Shown here one piece after another: positions 36,301 to 46,249 of a stretch of DNA of 64,000 bases (position 1 is its first letter; every line of letters begins with the position of its first letter). The DNA comes from Sphagnum compactum (Eukaryota; Bryophyta; Sphagnopsida; Sphagnales). The stretch spans positions 12,706,271-12,770,270 of the forward strand of contig OZ234499.1 in the NCBI GenBank assembly GCA_965153455.1. The letters run 5' to 3'. A program made the translations under genes and the position numbers. Below the pieces are notes generated by a model. That model saw nothing but the letters and a program-made list of their open reading frames with translations. It was not told the origin of the DNA and did no database searches.

Positions 36301-37660
36301 CAGTTTCTGCCAACAGGAACATGACACGCTCTATGTACTTGTCCCAACATCCCGTGGCCGGCCGCAGCAGCAGCGCCATCAGGAGCAAGAGGAGGAGGAG
36401 GAGGAGGAGGCGGAGGAGGAAGAAGAAGAAAGGCGGTGATGACGGACAAAGACGAAAATTGGTGACTGATTTCCTCGCAATGCGCATCCTCTCGCTGCCT
36501 GCCATCATCGATAACCACCATCTCCAACATAACCTCCTATGTTCCTCCTCGATCACCATCCCCAACTGATCTTCCATCACAGCGTCGTCCAGCAGCATCA
36601 TCACAACCACCTGCAAAACAACAACAACAACAACAATCTAGACTGCTGCTGTTCCTCATCTTCTTCTTCTGTGTCACTACCAAAACACTGCAATCCGCCA
36701 TCCTCCTGCTCCTTCTCCTACTACTACAGCTTCTGCTGCTGCTGTTGGTTCTGCTTCTGCCGCCTCTGACTCTGATGGAAGGCGTTGTGAACACTGTACC
36801 AAAAAGTCTTCGTCTTTCTCCTTTTTCCCCTCTGCTTTAGCCATGCCCAAGTCAATCGTCAGGCTATCTCTAGATCCATATCTCACCAGCTTCACAAATT
36901 CCACTCCTTGCATTCACTGACTGCTGCTACAGTGCTGCATCTATTGAAATCAAAAGAGAAAAAAGTCTATAAGTCTGAGACTTTGAGAGATCTACTTGGC
37001 TTAGTACCGAATTAGCCGAAGAGAAGAAGGATTGGAACCTTGCCTGAGCTTGGAACAGTACCAGCAGCAACAACTTCTGAGGGTTCGGAATCTGAGGCTG
37101 AAGAAGAACATCGACGTAATAAGCAGATTTCCTCGGCAGCCAAGCTCCCGGCTGTAAATACATCTGAGCTCAAGGGCGAAGCTGCTACAGATTTATCTGC
37201 AGTACGATATACGTCTCCAGCATTGTCTACTGGTTCTCCTCTCGCAGTCGAAGGAGAAGAAGAAGGCCCGTGCTGCGAGCTCGCAGCCAAGGACTTCCTC
37301 CTTGATGATCCATCGCTCAAATGGTCGATAGCAGAGGTTGCCGGGATATCACCGGGATCTTTGGGAATCGGGGGAGGGAGACTCGACCGATGACGCTTGA
37401 TAGAGAGACGAAGACGCTTAGGAGGAGAAGCAGCAGCCTCAGCCTCCCTCATCCTCAACCACTCTCTTGAGCATGCCAAGGTTTTCTTCTCACAGAAAGA
37501 AGAGGCGCAAGAGCGGGTAAAGCAACAGGGCAGAACCACACGTTCTAAATGTGGACACAGTAGCCCCAGCTATTTGTCTCTTTGGAGGCAAGCGATAACC
37601 TTAGCGAGTCCACTTAGCGGGCACTGGTGGCCGTCATGGGGACGGATGAGGGGACGGGAC
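36300..37660. other. GC-rich island with triplet repeats, possible gene 5' end
   Basis: GC is far higher here than in the flanking DNA. Imperfect GAG/GGA runs (36.39-36.43 kb), CTT/TCT runs and CTGCTG runs dominate the left half. The composition resembles the GC-rich block before the lipase gene, so a promoter or first exon is plausible. The only long low-repeat frame is on the minus strand at 37.01-37.54 kb. Confidence 0.45.
37012..37539 (-). CDS. Hypothetical Ser/Ala-rich protein segment, unrecognised
   Basis: A 175-codon open frame in GC-rich DNA, rich in Ser, Ala, Pro and Arg, with a basic patch (KRLRLSIKRHRSSLPPP) after an internal Met at about residue 29 and acidic/Ser stretches later. 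It has no transmembrane segment or domain that I recognise. The composition resembles a disordered nuclear-protein N-terminus, but that is only an impression. It could be a first exon spliced downstream at a GTTCCA donor near 37036. A 117-codon frame overlaps on the plus strand, so strand choice is uncertain. Confidence 0.25.
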   Translation of the reverse strand: MVLPCCFTRSCASSFCEKKTLACSREWLRMREAEAAASPPKRLRLSIKRHRSSLPPPIPKDPGDIPATSAIDHLSDGSSRRKSLAASSQHGPSSSPSTARGEPVDNAGDVYRTADKSVAASPLSSDVFTAGSLAAEEICLLRRCSSSASDSEPSEVVAAGTVPSSGKVPILLLFG

Positions 37661-38658
37661 AACGGATGACGGGACGGATGGATGGAAAGGACGACCACCC
37701 AAGGATATTATATAAGTAGATATCCCTATAATAGTGCAACAAAATGCCTCATAACTAGTCACTCTACACCCTATACATGTAGACCCCCCTCACTCTTAAC
37801 TATCAAAGCCATGCATGAAATACAAAGGGACTATTTTCTATCACCAAACACATTTGTATGAGGGTCAAAAATAGAAAGTCTTTAGAAGATAAGAAGCTTG
37901 TATGAAAACACTATTATATGATACATGAAATTAGCAATAGAAAATGAAAAAGAACAAAATAATTTACTTGAAGTGACCAAAAATACCCATTACTTCCAAA
38001 CATAATTATCTGAACATTGACTGATAATATGCTCTTAATAATTCTTTTTGTATTTACCCATTTCCACTAACATACTACCCATGATTTATAAGCTCCTTCA
38101 AGGAACTGGAACCCAACAGAAAACTGTTTCCTGACCACTTACCATTCATCCAGCATGGTGTGCTGTGGCCATAATAATGCATGAATTTGGTACATTGAAA
38201 CGATCTATCATCAAGTTTGCTTTTTAGTAGAAGGTCGTTTGATTACTAATCATCACTTTAATAGACGAGGGGTGTAAACACTGTGAAATGTTAAACTAGG
38301 TTACTTATTCCTTGGAAATACAAAATGACAATGGATTTTATTTTTCATAATAACTAGTGTCATGCAGTTATTTGAATTTATAAAAAACCATATGAAGTTC
38401 TAGATTTTTAATTATTTCAAAACCAAAGAGCCTTTGGCTCTGAGTCTTTGGAAAAAAAAAGGAATCAAAGAACTATCATTCTTAGTTATTTCAAAAACCT
38501 TAAAATACTTACAATTTTCATGAAAGAACCAACAATGAACTTGCAATTTAATGACCACTTTTTTGATAAGACTGATAGTTATATGTCAAAATTGAGTTTT
38601 TAATTTTTTGAAAATCATGGTCATGAATTTTGAAAATGATCTTGATAACCATTTTGTG

Positions 38659-38695
38659 GGGGTGGGGGGGGGGGGGGAGGGAGGCGGGGGGTAGG
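38659..38695. repeat. G-rich tract with 14-G run
   Basis: A run of 14 G (about 38664-38677) is flanked by shorter G blocks separated by T, A or C, giving several adjacent G-runs of three or more. Confidence 0.9.
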
Positions 38696-39203
38696 GTATT
38701 TCTATTTCTAATAATTGCCCAACATTGGTTTAAAGACCACCCAACTCTAGCATGTTTGAACATAATATTCATTAACCAATTTCAAACAAAAGTGTTACCT
38801 ACTATTATATTAAGGTTTTCTCAAATATACCATAACTTGAATGGAAAGTCTAATGGTAATAAATTCATAATGAGACTTCATGAGGTTTTAAATTTCCTTT
38901 CCTGTGTTTGTGCTAAAAATGGATGACCTATGCATTAGACTTTTACTAAAAAAAGATTCATGTTTATTCACCATGGTTTCACCTTGTGGGACACCTTTAG
39001 GGTTGGGATTAATGTCGGCAAGTCCTTAGTTTGGAGTGTTAAATATACGGGTTCATGTTTAGGTTATTGTGACTTAGACTCGAATTGACATTTTTTTTTT
39101 TTGGGTGGTGAAATTGGCCAAGAATCAAATCATAGAGTTAACCTTTTTCATAGAATTGAAACCAAAATGAAAAATTTGAAACAAAAATCTTAACTAAAAG
39201 AAA

Positions 39204-39304
39204 TTTTTTTTTTTGCAACTTGTCTTATGCAACTACACACATTGCATGCAACATTTTTTAGTTACATACCACATGTGTAGTTGCATAACACAAGATGCAA
39301 AAAA
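39204..39304. repeat. Imperfect hairpin, about 30-bp arms
   Basis: Left arm 39210-39239 and right arm 39274-39303 are inverse copies sharing TTATGCAACTACACA / TGTGTAGTTGCATAA with two or three mismatches. The loop is about 34 bp. It is flanked by T and A tracts and could be a small foldback element or small-RNA precursor; nothing shows transcription. Confidence 0.75.
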
Positions 39305-40677
39305 TAGATTTTTTTCTAATGACCTTGAGCACAAGCTCAAAGTTCTTTGGACAAGCAAGTTACTTTTTTGAAAAGTTGACAAGTATCAGGCACAAATTCC
39401 TTGAACTCCTTTTGATGAAGGTGTTTCTTACTCCCAAGGACTGATTGGCACAACCTCTGCTTTTCAATTTACTATTCCAAAAATTATGGGTGTTTTGTTT
39501 TCCCTTCGACTATTACATTTTGGTGGTTGAAAGTATTTTGCATGTATTCGAGATGGGTGTACTCTAAAATGCTTTGATTTTGTTTTACTGGGTTCTGATT
39601 TTGTTTTAATTTGGGTAAGAGCATCAAGGCCTAGCCATGGCGCCCCACCATATAGCCAACTGAAGCCCTGATGAGCCTGATTTTGAACACAGGGCATAAA
39701 TCTTTTCAGTGTGGTCCAGTAGCAATTTTTAATCTTGTAGAGAATGTGGCTTCTGAATCTGGGACATCTGTGATAAATATTTTGTTTGTGTGCTTGAACA
39801 GTTCTGAAGCTTGGAGTTTTGCTAAGGAGCAGCAAGTAGTAGCTCTGGTAAGCTGTTCTTAACTTGTTTGTGAGTACCAGTGGCCAACCCACCATTTCAC
39901 CACTGGAGTGCTCATAGCTTTCTCCAGTAGTGGCGGAATCATGACTTGAGTGGTATGATTTGTTGTTCCAACAACAGGCTTGAAGCTACTCCTTTCTTAA
40001 TCCATTGTTCAACATAGCTACTTCTCATCTATTTTTTTTGAACTGCACATTATTAATACACATTGAGATGTTGGTTGAACAGTAGTCGAGTTTTTGTTTC
40101 CTGGATAGTAACTAGCAATCCCGGAAGTCCAACATCACTTGCAGACCATATTCAACAATGTGGCGTTGAATATTTTGGGCAACACTAAGGTACCATACAA
40201 GGAGCTGGTTGTTTCACTGCATATAGAATTGAAAGCGTTACAGGAAATGTGCTGGAAGCAATTCCTGACATTAAAACATATGCAGAGAGTATGAAGATAA
40301 TATGCCTATATTGATTCTTCCAGTATTTCAACATGTAAAAAGCACCACTGTTACCTGCAAAAAAAACCAACTTAAACATCAAGCCTCTGATAATCCTAAC
40401 CATCCTGATGCCAACAAATGATTCCACAAATTCCAATATTTATGATTACAAACTCAAGAAACAGTCAAAGAGAATGCTGTCAAAAGGACACTAGATCTTC
40501 GTCTGATTGCCCAAAACCTCCACAAGTTGAAGTTTATTGACATGCCATTTGCAAGCAATTATTCCAGATGGCTATGAAGGCCTGTTGAGAACCAAAGTGC
40601 TACTGATGCCCTAAAATTCCACATTTATAATAGAGAAGTCTTCTGCTCAGACCATCTAGCATGCTTGAAAAGATCTT

Positions 40678-40850
40678 CACAATTTTCCAGCATATCCATT
40701 TTGCTAACATTCTCCGTATTCCTGCAAAATATAAAATTCTGTTAAGAAAATCCATGGAAAAAGAACTTCACAATTTGCCAGCATATCCATTTTGCTAACA
40801 TTCTAAGTATTCCTACTTAATATAGAATTTTGTTAAGAACATACATGCCA
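40678..40850. repeat. Degenerate direct duplication, about 96-bp period
   Basis: The phrase CCAGCATATCCATTTTGCTA followed by ACATTCT, GTATTCCT and TTCTGTTAAGAA occurs twice, with a handful of substitutions. Non-coding. Confidence 0.75.
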
Positions 40851-41797
40851 TCAAACAAAACAAAGGGGGAGATGTAGATAAAGACTCCAGACAGCAAGTT
40901 TGAATATTGTTCCAGAAACCATCTGGCTATCATGATTACATGCCCTGAAATCATACAGTCGGAGACGAATATTGCACACATATCCACTTAGAAAGCATGT
41001 TTACTGAGTTTTTGCAGCTTGCCTGAATAAAATCACAGGTTCAAGTTTTACACTGCAAAATGTTTCACTCTCTCCACAGCGCATGTGACTGCAATAAATA
41101 GCCTTGCTGCCAGTGACACCAAATGGAATTCAATCTGCAACTCTAATGTACCTTTGGTCTGATTTCCACTACTCCAACATCCAATTGATCTAAGTAGTAG
41201 ATGGGTCCTCCTATGTCATCAATTCCTATTGTGAACATCTGCTATAATGTATTAAGCAGCTTTTGATACTGTTGAGTCTCTGATCAGCATGCCCATTGTG
41301 GTTTAAGATGCCATTTATAGTAGCTATAGTTGTCAAATTCTTTAACTGAAGAAACGATGAAACTCTTGGAACCAAATTCTTGATGCTCTTGAGCAACAAC
41401 TTGCATGACCTTGTGTCATCACTAGATGCTCTACTTCTTTCTCCCCAAAGGTCTAATATTAATGCATTTGTAGCTTGTGCTTTCTGCTGGCTATGGTAAT
41501 ATTTGCATTAAATTTGCCAAATTATTTTAAACACCACATAAATTTTACATAAAAATGGATCAAACCACAAAGTTTGTGAAATTATGGTAACCATGTAAGC
41601 ACTAAATAGGCGCAACAAATTAAATGTAGCATTGGGTTTGACGCATCTACAATACAATGCCCAACAAGAAAAAAAATATTTAGATTTTTTTTACTGTGAT
41701 CACAGAATGATTAATGTTGTAAGTATCTGTGATGGATGCGAACATTAGACACCATCTTTCAATGGATGGAATTCATCCATAATGTTCATCCATAATT

Positions 41798-42228
41798 TTT
41801 AGTTAATTTTCAGTTAAGTTCCAGTTAACTCTTCATTAAGTCTTAATTAAGTCCTAGTTATTTTTTAGTTAAATTTTAATTAAATCCTAGTTAACTCCTA
41901 GTTAAATCTTAATTAATTGTTAATTAAATCCCAGTTAACTCAGAACACTACTACAATATGTGGGTGTAGTTCACTAGTCCCTATTCACTAGACCAATGAA
42001 TTCACTACTTCTTCACTAGTCCCATTCACTACAACCAGTGAATTCACTCAAAATCCAGTGGAATCACTTGACATACAGGGGACACCTTTTGTTGTAATGG
42101 AATAAATCTTAATTAAACTTTAGTTAATTGTAGTTAACTTTAATTAACTATTAGTTGACTCTTAGTTAAGTCTAAGTTAATTTTAAGTTAAATTTTAGTT
42201 AAGTCATAGTCGACTCTCAATTAAAAAG
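41798..42228. repeat. TTAGTTAA-type 11-12 bp repeat array split by an insertion
   Basis: Variants of TCCTAGTTAACTCT, TTTTAGTTAA and TTAATTAAGTC repeat every 11-12 bp in two blocks, about 41798-41943 and 42106-42228. The intervening 160 bp is unrelated and looks like an insertion into one array. Confidence 0.75.
41945..42102. mobile_element. Candidate MITE inserted in the TTAGTTAA array
   Basis: The segment starts CACTACTACAATATGTG. The inverse complement of its end is CCATTACAACAAAAGGTG, an imperfect terminal inverted repeat of about 17 bp. The interior is short, non-coding and rich in TTCACTAG words. The CACTA-like terminus suggests a small non-autonomous DNA element. A clear target-site duplication is not seen. 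Confidence 0.45.
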
Positions 42229-42588
42229 ATTTTCAAGAATTTTTTTAATTTGATGCACACATAGAAACATCCTTGGAAACTTCTTTGAGCTAGGTCCCCA
42301 AAAGGGTATAAATAGGAATAGGGCCCCTCATTTTTGTCAGCTTGTTTGACACCAATCTTAGGCACGATCTTGCACCATAGCCTTGTCATGTTTTTTTCAT
42401 GTTCAAGTTTGCATATGTTAGCATAATAAAGATCCGTTTTCACGTTTGTCTTACACATTTTGTGTTCTTATTTTTGAATTTCACGTAATCTTGTCTTGTT
42501 CCTTGTTTGAAAATTAAACTTAAACCTTTCCTTTAACCTTTGTTCTTGTGTTTTTTCATGTCCTTGATCATATCTTTCTTACACATTA

Positions 42589-43946
42589 GTTTCAAAGAAG
42601 AAAAATGTGATGTATTGGTTAGAATTTCCCTTGAACCCAAAGGTCTAGAATTCAATTGAACATTTCCCCAATTATTTTTTTAATAAATGAAATGGATAAA
42701 AAATCCATGGAACATTTAAATAGTTTTAAAAGTTAGTTGCCCTTAAGAAGTAACTTCCTTGGGCAAAAGAAAACTAAGTGCTAGTCCCAAGCAAGTTCCC
42801 CATCGAATAAGAAATGTTCCCTAATGAAAAATACAACTTCCTCGAGGAATAATGAGTTTTCTTTCAAGAAGGACCTAAGATCCCCAAGGAGAAGGGCACC
42901 TTCTCGAGGGAACAATGTACTTTCCTTCAGGAAACGTTTAAATTCTTTGGGGAAACATATGTTCCAAATATTTTTGTAATCACAATCAGTTCATTTTTGT
43001 TTTATATGTTATTACGACCTATGATTGGAAAGGTTTTGAAAAGAACTACAACTTTGTGGGTGGAAATACTTCAATCAAAATTCATATGAAAAAGTTACAA
43101 ACAAACAAAATTTTGAATGCATTTGTTCCCTAGGGAAACTTAAGCTCCTTCTCCTTGAAGGACATGATTGTTCCCTAGGGAAAAAAAAGTTTAAATTGCT
43201 CCTTGGGGCAACTTAAGTTCTTTCTCGCTGAAGACATAACTGTTCACCAGGGAAAACCAACTTCCTTGGGGAACAATGAACTTCCCTTGGGGAAAATGCC
43301 CAAATTCCTTGAGGAAACATATATTTCGAATTTTTTGGCAATCATAGTCATCTCATAGTTGTTTTTATATATGTTTGCAACCTATCATTAGAAAGGTCTT
43401 GAAAAGAATTACAATTTTGTATTTGCAAGCACTTCAATCAGAACTCACATGCAAAAATTTGTGTGAACATAATTTTTGCATGTGAGTTCTAATTGAAATG
43501 CTTGCAAATACAAAGTTGTATCTTTCTTCGAAACCTTTCTAATGATAGGTTGCAAGCATATATAAAAATAATTATGAAATGATTGTGATTGTTAAATAAT
43601 TCAAAACATGTTTTTCCAAGGACAATCATGTCCTTGGGAAGAAGGAACTTAAGTTGCTTCAAGGAGCAACTTAAACCTTTTTTTCTCAAAGAAAAATCAT
43701 GCCCTCAAAAAGAAGGAGCTCTTTCTCCCCAAAGAACATGGTTGCTCCTTGGGGCAACTTAAGCCTTATTCCTTTGGGAACATGGTTGTTCCCCGTGGAA
43801 TAACTTAAACCTTTTTTTAGTTCGAGAATTTGTTTTCACCCATTTCATTCATGGATGAAAAAATAATTTGAGAAAAGGTTCGAACCCAAGACCTTTGGGC
43901 CATATGGGGGATTTTAACCATTGCATTAGATTTTATCCTTTGAAAA
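42589..43946. mobile_element. Foldback-like element (1.35 kb, long inverted repeats)
   Basis: The ends are inverse copies: TTTCAAAGAAGAAAAATG with TGGTTAGAAT on the left, and on the right an end whose complement reads TTTTCAAAGGATAAAATC with TGGTTAAAAT, each followed by an AACCCAAAGGTCT-like block. The interior is also palindromic around 43465: 43440-43459 and 43471-43490 are perfect 20-bp inverse copies, and the pairing runs outward to about 43305 and 43620. The left half carries an extra direct copy of the arm (about 42945-43095). Short CCTTGGGG/CCCCAAGG words recur throughout. No protein is encoded. Confidence 0.7.
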
Positions 43947-44039
43947 TAATATTAAAAAAAATTTAAACCATTCTCCATTGTGTGGGTACAATAAAACAAA
44001 ATTTGATTTTTTTCATGTTGAGCATTGTACTATATTGTA

Positions 44040-44480
44040 CTATAATTGTATGGAACCTAGTGCCGCATTTATTTTGTTGCACTTGTTTAGTGCTTGCCAA
44101 CATTAATTATGTTTTACATAGAAATTAATGAACTTGCAAAGTATGTTTTAAATGGAAATCGATGAATTCACAAAGTTTGTGAAAGTATTGTAAACACCAC
44201 AAATATTTTACATACAAATGGACAAACCCTCCACATTTGTGAAATTATGGTAAAGTTCACTAAACACCACATCATGTTTTCCATAGAAATGGTTGAACCT
44301 TCAAAGTTTGTGAAATTATGGTGAACACCACATATGTTACAAAGTTTGTGAAATATTAGATTATTGTAAACATCACCTGATACTAGATCTTTTACGTTGA
44401 AATGGATGAAACCAAAAAGTTTGTGAAATTATGGTAAACATTACAAATATTTGAAATGGATGAAAGTTCTGTTGAGTCTA
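44040..44480. repeat. Degenerate 75-80 bp minisatellite (AAGTTTGTGAAATTATGG)
   Basis: About five units share CAAAGTTTGTGAAATTATGG, TAAACACCACA and TTTTACATAGAAATGG. One further unit lies 2.5 kb away at about 41.52-41.61 kb, beyond the MITE and foldback element, so those elements may sit between pieces of one array. Confidence 0.75.
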
Positions 44481-45800
44481 GTACTTCAAGATGTGTCAAA
44501 GACCCACTCAATGACTCTCAAATTTGATAGAGGCATGGTCCATGTGTTATTTATTTATCAAAATCTCTAATATAGGTATAGAGTCTTCTGGAGTTCTAAG
44601 GTTTTAATGTGCACTTCTCCTTTTTGATGTGTTTCCTTGAAAAAAAGAAAGTTATCAATATTAAATAATCCGATCTTTCCTTATTCACTCCAATGATCAA
44701 TCTAGGGTATAGAATTTCAAAAATTAAATTGTTTCATTTTAATTTATAGTGTGCAAGGTTTCCAAAATTTAAAAAGGTTAAAATTTTAACATAATTGGAC
44801 AAAAGTATTTTAATTTGTGTAGACTTTTGAAGTCAATTGGCTTGGGAATAAATTTTTTGTTCCATCCATCAATGGGAGATAGGCACAATTTAGTGAACCA
44901 AAAAAGCCGAAGAGATAAATAATGAAATACTTTTTTCAATTCTTTTAATGATTTGAACTTAATTGATAAAACATTGAAAGGTTGTCCAGATGAAGTCTAT
45001 TGGTTTTTTCACAATACTCCAACTCGTGATTGGTGCAAAACAAACATCAAAAACAAAATTTTGTGGCTGTAGTCATGAAATTATGCTGGACATGTATATA
45101 TATACATATATATGTCAAGAATAATTTATATATGTCCAAACATTTAACATGATGCCATGGGTATTTTCAATCCATCAATGGTGACACAACCCAATTCAAG
45201 TTGCATGGCTTACTATGCACATTACCAATTTGGTGGAATTCTATACTTTGTTTTCTCATGCAAATTAACCAATGAAAGCTTCCATTAAATGATGCATGCA
45301 AAGATAACCCAAGACTCGCAATTTATGTGTTTAAAAGTACCTCATTCTTAGTGATTTTGGAAATTTCCAAAAAATCACATTGAACTGATTGCAGTTTATA
45401 AGCCCGATTTGTGCTGGTTTCAGCATTTGTAAGAAATTCTAGCATTTTTAAACTGCTGTTTGTAATGCTTAAGCACATAATATGCTATGCGTTCCAAGAG
45501 CTAAAAGCAGCTGACTACTCAAGCTCCCCAATTGCCTTGTTGAGAGGCAGAACTGGTGTTTTTTATTTTAATGCAAGGAATGGCCAGTTTTCCGGGTTTG
45601 TTTTTAAAATTTTGTGATGTAGCCACACTGGCGACCATCCACAAGAGGAAAGAGCCAAATTTGACTACAGGTCAGAGAGGACAGTAACACAATTTCTAGA
45701 ATCCTGCACTGTTTTGGCGACCTGCCAAAACCCAGTGTCTAAATATTGCAACTTTCATGCTTTTCTCCTCAGAACGTCGCATTTAAAAGGCATCTAAATA
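44481..45800. other. AT-rich intergenic DNA
   Basis: No gene recognised. An AT-alternating stretch lies near 45.09-45.12 kb. A copy of the dispersed repeat with ACCATCCACAAGAGGA and AGCCAAATTTGACTA lies at 45.62-45.68 kb. Confidence 0.5.
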
Positions 45801-45810
45801 GAATCTTGCT

Positions 45811-46176
45811 ATGATTTTTTTTAAAAATGTGTCCCTTAGATGTGAAATTTCGCCCAAAAAAATTTGGCTGGCTGGATCTATGGGATTAATTACCAAACAT
45901 GGCCACCAAAAGACACCATTTTCTCTTATCAGATCTACTCCTCATCAACTTGAAGGATGTGGAAGCTTGTGTTTTCTAACTTTTTGGGGAAAAATCACGA
46001 AGAAGCTTTGTGTGCATTCTAACTTCTTTTGTGGAGAAATCCAGAATAAGTTTTGTGTGCCATCTAACTTTTATATGGGAGAAATCATGAAGAAGCTTCG
46101 TGTTCCTTCTAACTTGTTTCTGGGAGAAATCAGGCAGAAGCTAAATTGTGTGCCTTCCTTTCCATGTTTATGCTGA
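45811..46176 (+). other. 121-codon ORF built on a 45-bp tandem repeat
   Basis: Four 45-bp units starting at about 45986, 46031, 46076 and 46121, plus a decayed unit before them, stay in frame and encode 15-residue repeats such as GEIMKKLRVPSNLFL. No splice sites, signal peptide or known family are seen. Because 45 is a multiple of three, an open frame can persist by chance, so this is listed as a repeat-derived ORF rather than a gene. Confidence 0.3.
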
Positions 46177-46249
46177 GGGCCCATATCTGCAATTATACGC
46201 CTAGTGTCAAATTGTCATAGTCCTGTGGATATGACTGACTATCCTAGCT

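Larger units (their letters stand above)
37661..41790. other. AT-rich intergenic DNA, no gene recognised
   Basis: Contains a G-rich tract at 38.66-38.69 kb, a 30-bp-arm hairpin at 39.21-39.30 kb, a degenerate direct duplication at 40.68-40.85 kb and one unit of the 75-bp AAGTTTGTGAAATTATGG repeat at about 41.52-41.61 kb. Overlapping frames on both strands at 39.46-39.90 kb (up to 143 codons) are unrecognised. Confidence 0.55.

Noticed and set aside
36321-36569. Arg-rich ORF (poly-Arg, poly-Lys) and the poly-Pro/poly-Leu frames opposite
   Set aside because: Produced by imperfect GAG/GGA triplet repeats, not a conserved protein.
43874-43895. GGTTCGAACCC word resembling a tRNA T-loop
   Set aside because: No cloverleaf arms around it; it belongs to the terminal repeat of the foldback element.
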